The position numbers were made by a program, and so were the translations under genes. A model generated the notes under the pieces. That model was not told the DNA's origin. It saw only the letters and a program-made list of their open reading frames with translations, and made no database searches. 64,000 nt of DNA from Anaerolineae bacterium (GTDB lineage Bacteria > Chloroflexota > Anaerolineae > Aggregatilineales > Aggregatilineaceae): assembly GCA_023382715.1 (NCBI GenBank), contig JAHDWP010000003.1, forward strand, positions 128,370 through 192,369, in the 5' to 3' direction. Positions 25,805-35,214 of the stretch are shown piece after piece (positions within the stretch are counted from its first letter, which is position 1; each line of letters begins with the position of its first letter).

Positions 25805-26269
25805 CTACGGGGATTCGACGCGCTTCTCCATGACCAGCCCGGCCTCGCCATCGCGGTAGTAGCCGTTCTTGCGCTCGATGACGGCGTACCCGGCGCGCTG
25901 GTACAGGCGGATGGCTGGCTGATTGCTCTCGCGCACCGTCAGGCGGACGCAGGGCCGCCCGATGCGCGCCTCGGCGCGGGCCAGCAGCGCCGCGCCCAGG
26001 CCGCGCCGCTGGTGCGCCGGACTCACGCCCAGGGTGACGATCCAGGCGCGGTCGCGGGCCAGGCCGCGCGTCGCACAGGCGAAAGCCGCCAGCGATCCGT
26101 CTGGCGCGGCGATCTTCAGGTTGATCACGCCGGGCGTCAGGAACAGCAGCGTCAGATCGAAATACGGGTAAGCGTCGCGGGGGAAGATGACGCGCTCCAG
26201 CCGGTGCACCGCGCGCAGATCGCGCAGCGTGGCCCGGCGCAGCGCGTAGCCGGGCGGCAGCGTGGTCAC
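25805..26269 (-). CDS. GNAT acetyltransferase, RimI-like
   Basis: 154 residues starting at GTG 26269. It shows the GNAT acetyl-CoA motif VSPAHQRRGLGAALL and the RimI-like end RESNQPAIRLYQRAGYAVIERKNGYY. RimI acetylates the N-terminus of ribosomal protein S18, but the same fold is used by many N-alpha-acetyltransferases, so the substrate is open. It follows the PspA/membrane coiled-coil genes on the same strand with a 12-base gap, so it may belong to their transcript. Confidence 0.88.
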   Translation of the reverse strand: MTTLPPGYALRRATLRDLRAVHRLERVIFPRDAYPYFDLTLLFLTPGVINLKIAAPDGSLAAFACATRGLARDRAWIVTLGVSPAHQRRGLGAALLARAEARIGRPCVRLTVRESNQPAIRLYQRAGYAVIERKNGYYRDGEAGLVMEKRVESP

Positions 26270-26281
26270 TATCTACACCCC

Positions 26282-27106
26282 TCAGCGCCCCGACGATGAA
26301 GCGCGATAACTCTGCACCTCGTCAATGGCGGCGATCAGGTCGGACAGCGAGGCGACCTGCTCATGGACTTCCTCTTGCAGCCGTTGAGTGCGGGCACTGT
26401 CAACGGCACGGGCGTCAATGACCTGCACCTGAGCGTAGACGGTGCCCAGCGCCGAAAGGGTCTGCTCAAGCTGAATCTCGGCGCGCTTGATGTTGTTTTC
26501 CAGGGCGCGCAGGTTGGCAAGCTGCATCTCTTTGGTCTGGATCGCCTCTTCCAGCTCGGCGCGCACCTCCGGCGACTCTTCCGCGCGCAGGCGGCGGCGC
26601 AGGTTCGTCAGCTCGTGGGGCACCATGCGCCGGTCGCGGACGATGATGTCGTTCTCCTCGAAGCCGTCCAGCCGCTGGGCCAGCGTGTGAATCTGGGCGA
26701 TCCACTCGTTGATCTCGCTGGCGGTCGCCTCCAGGCTGACGCGCAGCGCGCCGGGGTGCTTGCGCGCCGCCTCGCTGATCAGGCGGCGGTATTCGAGGGC
26801 GCGTTTGAGCCGGTCGCGGGCGCGCGGGCTTTTGATCGCGTCCGGGTCGTATCGGTCGGTGAGCATGGCGTTCACCGCGCGGTGAGCGGCCTGCGGATCG
26901 GTCACCGCCGCACCGAGGTAGATCGCCTCAGCGACTGCGCCGAAGATCAGCCAGTAGGCGGACTGCCACCAGTCGAACGGCTGGTAGCCCAGGCCGAACA
27001 GGACGATGGCCAGGGCGATGATCACCGCGCTTTCCACGCTGAAGAACGCCTGGCTGAGCATGGCGCGCCAGGCGCGCCCGCGCATCTCTTCTTTCATCTT
27101 CGACAT
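26282..27106 (-). CDS. Membrane protein with long coiled coil, partner of PspA
   Basis: 274 residues from ATG 27106. Two membrane helices lie at about 20-45 and 52-68, followed by a long charged helical region (about 90-270) with heptad-like Leu spacing that probably forms a coiled coil inside the cell. No family recognised. It lies 108 bases after the pspA-like gene on the same strand. A membrane anchor with a coiled coil next to PspA suggests a role in membrane stress or in docking PspA, as PspB/PspC do in other bacteria, but there is no sequence likeness to those. Confidence 0.65.
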   Translation of the reverse strand: MSKMKEEMRGRAWRAMLSQAFFSVESAVIIALAIVLFGLGYQPFDWWQSAYWLIFGAVAEAIYLGAAVTDPQAAHRAVNAMLTDRYDPDAIKSPRARDRLKRALEYRRLISEAARKHPGALRVSLEATASEINEWIAQIHTLAQRLDGFEENDIIVRDRRMVPHELTNLRRRLRAEESPEVRAELEEAIQTKEMQLANLRALENNIKRAEIQLEQTLSALGTVYAQVQVIDARAVDSARTQRLQEEVHEQVASLSDLIAAIDEVQSYRASSSGR

Positions 27107-27214
27107 CGGCGATCCTTGCCGGCCTTGCCGTAGACAGCCAGGGGCGTATAGCGCCATACGCCCCTTATCTCCTGATACGCACGTCGCGCGCGCCAGTTGC
27201 AGCGCCGGCGATCT

Positions 27215-27910
27215 TTACGCGCTCCCGCTCGCCCCGCCCAGGCCCAGCCGCTGGCGGCGCTCCTCAAGCTGAAGCTCGATCTCGGACATGCCAATGGCTT
27301 CGTCAATCTGCTCGCGCAGGTTGGTGCTGGCCATCTCCATGCGCGCTTCTTCGCGATCCAGACGGGCGCGAATCTGCTCTCCGAGGCGCTGCACGTCGTC
27401 GTCGCCAACGCCGGCCAGGTCGTCGAGGCTCCTGAAGGCTTTGGTCGTCATCTCCTTGGCCTCGACCAGCTCCAGCAGCGCCTTGAGGTGCTCGCGCTCC
27501 TGCTTGATCGTGGTCAGCTTGGTTTCCAGCTTGAGCTTGGCGTCGAGCATCCGCCGGTACTCTTTTTCCTGCACCTGCCACTGCTCGTAATATTCCTGAG
27601 CGAGCGACTGCTTCTGATTGAGTTCCGCCTGGGCCGCCGTCGCCAGGTCCGCTTTGCCGCGCATGAGCAGCGTGTCAATGTCGCGGTCGAGCTTTTCCGC
27701 CGCTGCCGCGAACTCCTCGTACTTGCGCTTGAGCGTCTTGACCGTGCCGCCGACGGTGGCCGCCTGGTCGTCGAGCGCGTCCAGGTTGCGCTCGGCCTGG
27801 CGAATGTACTCGTCCATCACCTTGACCGAGTTCGCTTCCAGCGCTGAATCCACCAGCGCGTGCACGTTGGCCGAGATGAGCGTGTTGATTTTCTGCAGAA
27901 GTGACGCCAT
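27215..27910 (-). CDS. pspA: PspA/IM30 (Vipp1) family membrane-stress protein
   Basis: 231 residues from ATG 27910. The family's amphipathic N-terminal helix ASLLQKINTLISANVHALVDSALEAN is present in recognisable form, followed by a long coiled coil (about 28-200) rich in Glu, Lys, Ala and Leu. Family members are ESCRT-III-like, assemble into rods or rings and protect or remodel the inner membrane. AGGAGG precedes the ATG by about 11 bases, a rather long spacing. Upstream sequence contains a short-word inverted repeat rather than a clear promoter. Confidence 0.9.
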   Translation of the reverse strand: MASLLQKINTLISANVHALVDSALEANSVKVMDEYIRQAERNLDALDDQAATVGGTVKTLKRKYEEFAAAAEKLDRDIDTLLMRGKADLATAAQAELNQKQSLAQEYYEQWQVQEKEYRRMLDAKLKLETKLTTIKQEREHLKALLELVEAKEMTTKAFRSLDDLAGVGDDDVQRLGEQIRARLDREEARMEMASTNLREQIDEAIGMSEIELQLEERRQRLGLGGASGSA

Positions 27911-27937
27911 CGTATTGCGATACCTCCTGTGAGAATA

Positions 27938-28058
27938 GTCGTCAGCCGTCAGCAATCAGCGCGTCAATTGGTTTTTGATGATTGGTGAAGGCGGTTCCGT
28001 TGCGGGGATCTCACCAGCAACCCACAGCCAGTAACCAGTAACCACAACCAACAACCCG
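27938..28058. repeat. Inverted repeat of short words between pspA and the REC-histidine kinase gene
   Basis: Left arm (27938-27990) contains CGTCAGCAATCAG and ATTGGTTTTTGATGATTGGTGA; right arm (28015-28058) contains CAGCCAGTAACCAGTAACCACAACCAACAACC. The arms are imperfect reverse complements and share words with copies at 15.7 and 59.8 kb. Confidence 0.6.
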
Positions 28059-28112
28059 CTTCTCCGTATGATAGCACGCCTGGCGAAGCGCGCGCTGACG
28101 GCGGGCTGACAG

Positions 28113-29255
28113 TCAGTTGCCAGGCGCGTCGTCGTCGCCGGTCGAGGCGGCTGGCAGGCGAATGACGAACTCCGATCCCTCGCCGACCGCGCTGGTGAGC
28201 GTGATATGCCCTCCGTGCAGCCGGGTCACGCGGTTGACAATGGCCAGGCCCGACCCGGCACCCTGGTCTTCGTACTTGTGGCGCTCGATCTGGTAAAAGC
28301 TCTGGAAGATGTTCTCGCGCTCGCCGGGAGGAATGCCGCGCCCCTGGTCGCGCACGGCCAGGCAGACGCCGCCGCCGTCACGGTAAGCGCGCACCGTCAC
28401 CACCGTCCCCGGTTTGTCGGAGAACTTCACGGCGTTGTCAATCAGGCACTCGACCGCCGCCACCAGGTATTGAGCGTCCGCCCGGATCGGCGGCAGATCT
28501 TCGTCCACCGCGACGGAGATCGTCACCTGCTTCTCTCCGGCGACGTCCTGATACTTGGCGATAGCCGAGCCTAGCAGCGCTTCGAAATCGGTCCGCATCT
28601 CGCGGCGCCAACTGAACGTCTGCGCGGCTTCGCCTGTTTCCAGCTCGACCAGCAGAATGAAGTTCTCAACCAGGCGACGCAGGCGATTGGCCCCGGCGTT
28701 GATCCCGCGCAGGAAGGCGCGCATGTCGTCCACGCCGAGGGCGTCGGCGTCGCGGTGCACCATGTCGGCGTAGGCCACCACGTAAGTCAGCGGCGTGCGA
28801 AATTCGTGGTTGAGGATCATCAGGATGTTCTGCTTGATCGTCGAGACCTCGTTCTGCCAGTGGCGCTCGATCTGCCGACGTCGTTCGAGCTTGGCCGAGA
28901 CCGCAACGAGCAAATCGTCGGCATCGAACGGCTTGATGACGTAGTCTTCGGCCCCCATGCGCTTGCCGCGCTTGACATCTTCATGCTCGCCTTTGGCGGT
29001 GAGGAAGATGAAGGGGATGTGCACCCAGTTCGGCTCGGCTCGCACCGCTCCGAAGAAATCATAGCCGTCCATGCGCGGCATCATGATGTCAGACACGATC
29101 AGGTCGGGCGGGCGCGGCTTATCCTGGAGCATTTGCAAGCCCGCCTGGCCGTTGGACGCCGTCCACACCTCGTACCCGTTGAGTTCGAGGATGTCGCGAA
29201 CGCCTTCCATCAGGTGCAGATCATCCTCGACAACCAGAATCGTCGCTTTGTGCAT
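28113..29255 (-). CDS. Response regulator-histidine kinase (REC-HisKA-HATPase)
   Basis: 380 residues, no membrane helix. The N-terminal receiver domain (about 3-120) has the acidic pair EDD, phospho-acceptor Asp in VSDIMMPRMDG (about residue 55), Thr in FLTAKG and Lys in VIKPFD. A HisKA domain follows with His in NHEFRTPLT (about 150), then a HATPase domain with DNAVKFSD, DQGRGIPP and GAGSGLAIV. The order REC first, kinase second, makes it an intermediate in a phosphorelay rather than a normal sensor. It lies 21 bases after the multi-GAF sensor kinase and is surely co-transcribed; that kinase probably phosphorylates its receiver. Confidence 0.92.
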   Translation of the reverse strand: MHKATILVVEDDLHLMEGVRDILELNGYEVWTASNGQAGLQMLQDKPRPPDLIVSDIMMPRMDGYDFFGAVRAEPNWVHIPFIFLTAKGEHEDVKRGKRMGAEDYVIKPFDADDLLVAVSAKLERRRQIERHWQNEVSTIKQNILMILNHEFRTPLTYVVAYADMVHRDADALGVDDMRAFLRGINAGANRLRRLVENFILLVELETGEAAQTFSWRREMRTDFEALLGSAIAKYQDVAGEKQVTISVAVDEDLPPIRADAQYLVAAVECLIDNAVKFSDKPGTVVTVRAYRDGGGVCLAVRDQGRGIPPGERENIFQSFYQIERHKYEDQGAGSGLAIVNRVTRLHGGHITLTSAVGEGSEFVIRLPAASTGDDDAPGN

Positions 29256-29276
29256 GAGCCGTCTCCTGCCCGCCCA

Positions 29277-32200
29277 TCACGAGTCTAGCACAGGCAGCCA
29301 TAGTCGAAAGATACTGCCCTGGTCTTGCTGGCTTTCAACTTCCACCTTGCCGCCGTGTAACCCGATAATATCCCTGAGAATAGCCAACCCCAGGCCCGTC
29401 CCAGGCACGGTCGGGCTGACATTGGAGGCGCGGAAGAAGCGATCGAAGATCATCGTCAGTTCGCCCGCGGGAATGCCAATGCCTGTATCGGACACTTCAA
29501 TGATAACCCAATCCTGGTTCTCGTGCGCCGCTGCCAGGCGACTGCGCACCGTGATCTGCCCGCCCTGCGGCGTGTAGCGGATGGCGTTGCTGACCAGGTT
29601 GGTCAGCGCGCGCTCGATCTGGTCGCTGTCACCGCTGATGGGCGGCAGCTCGTCTTCCGGGGGCTGACAGGTGAGCGCTTTGCCATCGCTCTCGGCCCAG
29701 GCGATGTTGTGCTCGATCACCAGGGCGATCAGGCGCTCCACGTCCACGGGCGCGCGCACGACGCGGCGCTGAGCCTGCTGCTCGCCTTGCAGGCGCGAGA
29801 TTTGCAGCAGGTCGTCAATCAACCGTTCCAGGCGCAGCGCCTCGCGGCGCATCACGTCCAGATAGGCCGAGTGCCGGTCGGCAGACCCCTTCTCCAGCAG
29901 TTGCAGGTAGAGCTTGAGGTTGGCCAGCGGCGTGCGCAGCTCGTGCGATACGGTGGAAATGAAGCGATCTTTGAGACGATCCAGCTCTTGCAGGCGCGAG
30001 ATGTCGCGCAGGACGACCACCGAGCCGATCAGCGCCTCGCCTTCCATCGCCCGCGCCGCTTTCGCCTGGAAGCTGATACCGTTCAGCTCGATGATCTCAG
30101 TGGCGTCGCGCGCCACGTCGTCCTGGGCGATCACGCGCTGCACCAGCTCGCTGATGTGCTCATTGAGCCGGACATCCTGCCCGTAACGGTCGAACAGCGC
30201 GCGCGCGACGGGGTTGGTCATGACGACGCGCCCGGACAGGTCGAAGACGATCACCGCGTCGGCCACCGAGCGCAGGATCGCTTCGGTGCGCTCCTGCTGC
30301 TCGCGAATCTTGGCGGTGCGCTCGATCACCCGCGCTTCCAGCTCGATGGTATGCTCGCGCACCTTCTCGTACAGGCGGGCGTTGGACAGGGAGATGGCAA
30401 GCTGCGCCGCCAGCGGTTCCAGCACGTCCAGGTCTTCCTGGCGAATGCTGTGATGGCCGCGCCGCTCGACGACCAGCACGCCGATCACCTCGTCGGCGAC
30501 GATGAGCGGCACGCCGAGCGAGCAACACTCAACCGCGCTCTCTCCCGTCTCGTCCGCTTCCAATAGGCATTCCTGGTTCTGCAGCACCGGCTCCGAACGC
30601 TCGATGGCCAGGGCCGCCATCTGCAACGCCAGCCGGTAACGTTCCGGATCGTCCGGCGCAGGCGCCACCGCCCCATCGAGATACGTCAAGCGCACGGCCA
30701 GCTTGCCGTCTTCCATGGTCAGCAGGCTGATCGCCGTGTAGCCGAGAATCTCGAACAGCTTGTGCGCCACGCCCTCAACCAGCGTCATCTGGCTGAGGAT
30801 CGCCGCCGAATAGCGGCCCACCTCGTTGACCAGCCGCAGATGATCCAGGCGGCGGCGCACCTCTTCGAACAGGTTGGCATTCTCGATGGCCAGCGCCGCC
30901 TGCACGCCGAACAGCCCCACCTGCTCGGCAAATCCCTCGTCAAAGGCGTCGGGAGTCTGCGTATTGACCAGCAGCAGCGTGCCGACCGGCATATCCGCCT
31001 TGAGCAGCGGCACGGCCAGCACCGCCTGTGCGCCGGTCAGGGCGACAAAACCGTCGGGCAGGGCGTCGCTGCGCTGCACGCCATTGGCGGCGCGCGGGTG
31101 CCAGTCGCTCAGCACGCGCGCTGGCAGCAGCGCCGTGTCGCTGCGCGCCAGGCGCTGCCCTTTGAACTGCTCTGCGCCGCGCCCGAAGGCTGCCGCGCCG
31201 ACCAGATAATCGCCATCGGTCAGCCAGAGATAAGCCCCCTGCACATCGAAGATGCCCAGGCTCTCTTCGCACAGCAAGTCCAGGACGCGCCCGCTGTCGA
31301 GCTGGGCGCTGATGGCCAGGCTGAGCCGGCCCAGATCGGTGGAGAGCGCGGCGCGGCGCGCCGTGTCTTCGAACAGCGCCGCGTTCTCCAGCACCACGCC
31401 CAACTGCTGGCCGATGCTGCTCAGCAAGGCGCGCAGGTCGTCATCGAGCGGCGCGCTGGCGGGATAGCAGACGATGAGCAGCCCATTCTCTGCTCCGTGC
31501 GCCATCAGCGACATGCTGAGCGAGTCCCAGCCCTCGGCCTGGCCGACGCACACGTCCTGCGGCCCGGCCACGCTCCCCAGCCGCGCGATGTCCGCGTCGG
31601 ACAGGCCAGAGGTGGCGCACAGGCGCAGCTTGCCCTGGCCAGACCGCTGGTAAAGCGCCCCGGCGGGCAACTCGAGCGCGCGCAGCAGCTCGATGAGCAC
31701 GTTCTCCAGGCGGTTCTCGCCGGTCAAAGCCTCGTTGCCGGCGGCGAAGACCGAGTTGAGCGCGCTCAGGGCGCGGTTCTGGCGCTGCGCTTCTTCGAAC
31801 AGGCGGAAGTTGTCAATGGCCACCGCGAACTGTTGGGCGTAGGTGCGCGCGATCTGCAGATGTTCTTCGGAAAAACTGCCGGGCGTCAAGCTGTCCAGGG
31901 CGAGCAGGCCGATCACCGTGTTGCGCACGATCAGCGGCACGCCGATCCAGCTTCGGATCTCCTTCGACGTGGCGCGCCCGGATCGCCACCGGGGTTCAGC
32001 ACGTGTGTCGGTGACGAGCACTGGACGCCGGGTGTGCACAGCGTCCAGCGCCAGCGGATAGAGGGTGATTGTGATTGAGTGGTTGAGAGGTATCGGTTCG
32101 CCGGGCGAGTACACGGCGCGGAAGCGCCACTGATCCCCGGCTTCCAAGAGGCCCACATGAGCACGGTCAAAGGTGATTGCCCTGGCCAGGTGCATCAGCC

Positions 32201-32984
32201 CTGCGCGCAGCGCGCCGTCCAGGTCGGCGCTGGTCACCACTTCGTAAGTGGCCTCCTGCAGCCGCTCGGCCTGGAGGCGCTGCTGGTGCGCGGCGGTCAG
32301 GGTCTTCTGGCGCGCACCCGCCACGCGCACGGCCAGCAGCGTCACCGGCGGCACATAGCCCAGCGCAACGACCGTCACCAGCCACTCACCGCCAGCCAGC
32401 GGCGAGAGCATGGGAATAATCAGGCTGGTCAGCGCCACCAGGGTCAAGGGGACGGCGTCGCGCCACAACGTCAGGCGACGGTGATACAGCGCCCAGCCGA
32501 TCGTCAGCCCGTAAAGGAGCAGGCTGCCCACAATCACCAGCGCCCCATAGGGCCAGACGAACAGAACGTGGCTCAAGGCCCAGTGCACCCAGGCCGATGA
32601 GGTCACAGGGGTGACGATCGGCATATCCTGCGCGGCGCGCAGCCCCAGAAACGCCACGTCGAGCACAGTCATGCCCAACGCGGTGAAGACGATCACCCGC
32701 CAGTAATGCGCGCGCAACCACGCCTCGAGGTACAGCCCCACCAGCGCCAGCGGCAGCAGCACCAGCACGGTCCAGCTTGAGAGCAGCACGACCAGTATAG
32801 CGACCACTTCGGCCAGCACGCGATCAGTCGTGGTGCCCAGCACCAGGTAGCCGCCAGTGGACAAGGCCGCGCCGCCAGCGTAAAGCACCATGACGATGCT
32901 GCTGACCGCGCGCGGAAAGCGATGCCCGATCATGGCCGCCAGAGCAGCATAGAAACCGACCAGCAGAATCAGCAGGTAAGCCAT
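29277..32984 (-). CDS. Large membrane sensor histidine kinase with multiple GAF and a PAS domain
   Basis: 1235 residues. About eight N-terminal membrane helices (1-225) form a 7TM-like sensor. Four GAF-type modules follow (about 250-400, 405-550, 560-705 and 715-875), joined by coiled linkers such as AIDNFRLFEEAQ and AIENANLFEEV. A PAS domain (about 905-1005) has RSVADAVIVFDLSGRVV. The HisKA phospho-acceptor is in VSHELRTPLANLK (about 1013), and the HATPase has NAIRYTP, DTGIGIP and GTGLGLAI. Such stacks sense several small ligands or redox state. No C-terminal receiver; the downstream REC-histidine kinase is the likely acceptor. Confidence 0.92.
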   Translation of the reverse strand: MAYLLILLVGFYAALAAMIGHRFPRAVSSIVMVLYAGGAALSTGGYLVLGTTTDRVLAEVVAILVVLLSSWTVLVLLPLALVGLYLEAWLRAHYWRVIVFTALGMTVLDVAFLGLRAAQDMPIVTPVTSSAWVHWALSHVLFVWPYGALVIVGSLLLYGLTIGWALYHRRLTLWRDAVPLTLVALTSLIIPMLSPLAGGEWLVTVVALGYVPPVTLLAVRVAGARQKTLTAAHQQRLQAERLQEATYEVVTSADLDGALRAGLMHLARAITFDRAHVGLLEAGDQWRFRAVYSPGEPIPLNHSITITLYPLALDAVHTRRPVLVTDTRAEPRWRSGRATSKEIRSWIGVPLIVRNTVIGLLALDSLTPGSFSEEHLQIARTYAQQFAVAIDNFRLFEEAQRQNRALSALNSVFAAGNEALTGENRLENVLIELLRALELPAGALYQRSGQGKLRLCATSGLSDADIARLGSVAGPQDVCVGQAEGWDSLSMSLMAHGAENGLLIVCYPASAPLDDDLRALLSSIGQQLGVVLENAALFEDTARRAALSTDLGRLSLAISAQLDSGRVLDLLCEESLGIFDVQGAYLWLTDGDYLVGAAAFGRGAEQFKGQRLARSDTALLPARVLSDWHPRAANGVQRSDALPDGFVALTGAQAVLAVPLLKADMPVGTLLLVNTQTPDAFDEGFAEQVGLFGVQAALAIENANLFEEVRRRLDHLRLVNEVGRYSAAILSQMTLVEGVAHKLFEILGYTAISLLTMEDGKLAVRLTYLDGAVAPAPDDPERYRLALQMAALAIERSEPVLQNQECLLEADETGESAVECCSLGVPLIVADEVIGVLVVERRGHHSIRQEDLDVLEPLAAQLAISLSNARLYEKVREHTIELEARVIERTAKIREQQERTEAILRSVADAVIVFDLSGRVVMTNPVARALFDRYGQDVRLNEHISELVQRVIAQDDVARDATEIIELNGISFQAKAARAMEGEALIGSVVVLRDISRLQELDRLKDRFISTVSHELRTPLANLKLYLQLLEKGSADRHSAYLDVMRREALRLERLIDDLLQISRLQGEQQAQRRVVRAPVDVERLIALVIEHNIAWAESDGKALTCQPPEDELPPISGDSDQIERALTNLVSNAIRYTPQGGQITVRSRLAAAHENQDWVIIEVSDTGIGIPAGELTMIFDRFFRASNVSPTVPGTGLGLAILRDIIGLHGGKVEVESQQDQGSIFRLWLPVLDS

Positions 32985-33432
32985 GCCTTTTTCACGCGGC
33001 TGCCTCTCGTTGGCGATGGGTGCTTGGTAACTGGTGATTGGTTGTTCGCAGGATGCAAGCCGCTGGAGACCACTTGCGAAGCCGTGCGTCCGCCTGTGCC
33101 CCCCATCCCCGGCCCTTCCCCCGCGCGAAGAGAAGGGAGAAGAGCGCTCCCGCCAGGCCCCTCTCTCCCTGCGGGAGAGAGGCCTGGGGTGAGGAGAAAC
33201 AGCTTCTCAAAGAGTCTCTTGCGTTTTTTCGCAACCTCATCCTGGCCCCTCTGTCTCAGAGGTGGACAGTAACGCGCTGGCGACCGATCAGCCGCGCTCC
33301 TCTGGCCCTCTCCCTACCATACGATAGAGCCTGCACAGGGGCGACGTAGGCGAGCACTGCCCACAATCGCCCCTGCACACAACGGATGGCTTCGATGATC
33401 CCGCCCGCACCGGGGCGCGGGCGGGCGGCGTA
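32985..33432. other. 448-base intergenic region with two repeats
   Basis: No gene is supported here. A short-word repeat with TTGGTAACTGGTGATTGG lies at about 33014-33051, and a full family B compound palindrome at 33099-33194. The stretch 33195-33432 shows only GC-rich unique sequence; CTCTATCGTATGGTAGGGAG on the minus strand near 33310-33330 could hold a promoter for the large kinase, but no good -35/-10 pair was found. Confidence 0.5.
33099..33194. repeat. GC-rich compound palindrome (family B), near-complete copy
   Basis: Two joined hairpins. The first is CCCCATCCCCGGCCCTTCCC with GAGAAGGGAG; the second is AGGCCCCTCTCTCCC with GGGAGAGAGGCCTGGGGTGAGG, a nearly perfect stem. This copy shows the two-part structure most clearly and can serve as the reference. 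Confidence 0.8.
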
Positions 33433-34998
33433 TCAGGTAGCAGTGCGCAGCTTGCGCGCGATGAACACCACAGCGACCAGCCCCGCCGCCGCGATCGCCA
33501 GCAGCGTCAGGCCGCTCGTGCCGCCGATGGCCCCGGCCTGATCACCAATGTCGGAGAAGAAGCCCGTAGTCGGCAGCGCGGCGGGCGTCTCCGTCGGCAC
33601 AGCCGTCTCGCTCGTCAGCGACGGCGTGATCGCCGCAGCGGTCAGCGAAGCAATCTGCCCGGCAAAGGCGGTCGCCGTCCTCTCGAACGGGCTGAGCGCC
33701 GCTTCGGTAGGGGTGACGGTCGGCGTGGGGGTCACGGTCGGCGGCGGCGCGCCAATGGTGAAGGTGACTTCTCCGGCGACGGGCACCGTGACCTTGATCA
33801 CCAGCGGCTCGCCGGCGGGCACCAGCGCCTTGAGAGCCGGCGGCAGCGAGTCGTAGTCCAGTTCCAGCCAGTAATCCCCCGGCTCCAGCGAGCCGAAGTC
33901 GAATGTGCCGTCGGTCGCGGTGGTGATCACCGCGATCAGCTCGTCTACGCTGATCTCCGGCGTGGGCGTGACTCCGCCCGCCTGCACCAGCACAATGCCC
34001 GACGCGGGCTGCGCTGAATGAGCGGTGCTGCTCGCTTCGCGGGTGACGGTCAGCGTGTAGCCGCCCGCTCCGGCGACGCTGCTCACGCGCACTGTGTACT
34101 GGCCGCTGGCGGGCAGGGCGACGCTGGCGATGCGCGGGTTGGTGCCTTCGCCGCTGTCGTCGTCACCGGCCAGCAGCACGCCGTCCGGCCCGACCAGCTC
34201 GGCGAAGAGGTCCAGCCCTTCCACAGCGGCGACCGCCTCTACGGTGACCACATCGCCCGCCGCGCCGTCGAAGGGCCAGGTCACCGTCTGGCCGGTTTCC
34301 AGCGTGCCTTCAACCGGCTCGTTATAGACCAGGCCCGTCGCGCCCGCCGGAGCCTGCGGCGGCGCAGGAGTGCGGTCGGCGGGGGTGAAGACGCCATCGC
34401 CATCGTCACGATAGAGCCGGAGCGTGACGTTGCCGAAGATGGTGCCTTGCTCGTCCAGGACGATCCCGACGAGGCGGTTAGCCTCCGCCGTGGCCGTCAG
34501 GTTCTGGTTGAGCGCGTCCTGGGTGGCGGTCTGGGCGGCGGCCAGCGCCTGGTTGGCGGCGAACTCGGCGGTTGCCGTCAGGGCGGCGTCGGTCGCGGCG
34601 ATAGCCTGCTCGGTCTGGCGGACGAAGAACTCGGCGGTTGCTGTCAACTCGGCGTTGTAAACCGCCGTTTGCGTGGCCGCTTCGATGGCCGCCAGAGCCG
34701 TCAGCGTGGCGTTGTACTCCGCCTCGATGGTCTGGTTGAGCTGGGCTACCGCCGTGCTGGTCTTCTCGTTAGGCGACAGCTTGTCCTGGTCGCCCAGCGC
34801 GAAGTACACGAGCAGGACGATGATGGCCAGCACCGCCAGCGCCATGAGCGCGCCGACGATCTTGAAGGTGCGGCTCAACCCTTCCGGCTCCGGCTCCATC
34901 AGGTCGAGCGGAAATTCGTCCTCGACCAGCCCGAAACTCGGCTCTTCGTCCAGATCGCCGAAATCGTCCAGGTTTTCGAAGAGTTCATCATCAGCCAT
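33433..34998 (-). CDS. Cell-surface protein with Ala/Thr stalk, PPC-like domain and LPTTG sorting signal
   Basis: 521 residues. An acidic cytoplasmic start (1-42) is followed by a membrane helix (about 44-68), then an Ala/Thr-rich helical stalk with repeated LTATAE-like units (about 80-178). A SdrD-B-like strand region with LYRDDGDGVFTPAD comes next, then a domain like bacterial pre-peptidase C-terminal (PPC) domains (about 225-318; FDGAAGDVVTVEA, LPASGQYTVRV). A carbohydrate-type TDGTFDFGSLEPGDYWLE region and a TPTPTVTPTE linker follow. It ends with LPTTG (about 474-478), a hydrophobic helix and RKLRTAT, the classic sortase sorting signal. Type II anchoring plus LPXTG is odd. Stop to the kinase block is 448 bases. 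Confidence 0.75.
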   Translation of the reverse strand: MADDELFENLDDFGDLDEEPSFGLVEDEFPLDLMEPEPEGLSRTFKIVGALMALAVLAIIVLLVYFALGDQDKLSPNEKTSTAVAQLNQTIEAEYNATLTALAAIEAATQTAVYNAELTATAEFFVRQTEQAIAATDAALTATAEFAANQALAAAQTATQDALNQNLTATAEANRLVGIVLDEQGTIFGNVTLRLYRDDGDGVFTPADRTPAPPQAPAGATGLVYNEPVEGTLETGQTVTWPFDGAAGDVVTVEAVAAVEGLDLFAELVGPDGVLLAGDDDSGEGTNPRIASVALPASGQYTVRVSSVAGAGGYTLTVTREASSTAHSAQPASGIVLVQAGGVTPTPEISVDELIAVITTATDGTFDFGSLEPGDYWLELDYDSLPPALKALVPAGEPLVIKVTVPVAGEVTFTIGAPPPTVTPTPTVTPTEAALSPFERTATAFAGQIASLTAAAITPSLTSETAVPTETPAALPTTGFFSDIGDQAGAIGGTSGLTLLAIAAAGLVAVVFIARKLRTAT

Positions 34999-35214
34999 GA
35001 GTATCTATCCTCCGCGTTATGCGCCCGCTGCTGCCTGGATCGGGCTGCGCCGCCGCTGGTAAACCGGCCCCGTCATCCCCCTGGCGAGCGAAGCAGAGCG
35101 GTGGACCGCCGGCCCCCTGGTGCATGACAGAGACTGATCGTTGGAATGTCTTTTAATATATGAGGCGCTATTCTGCTGCGCCCTCTGCTGCGCTCTGCGC
35201 GCTCCGTCCCTGGC

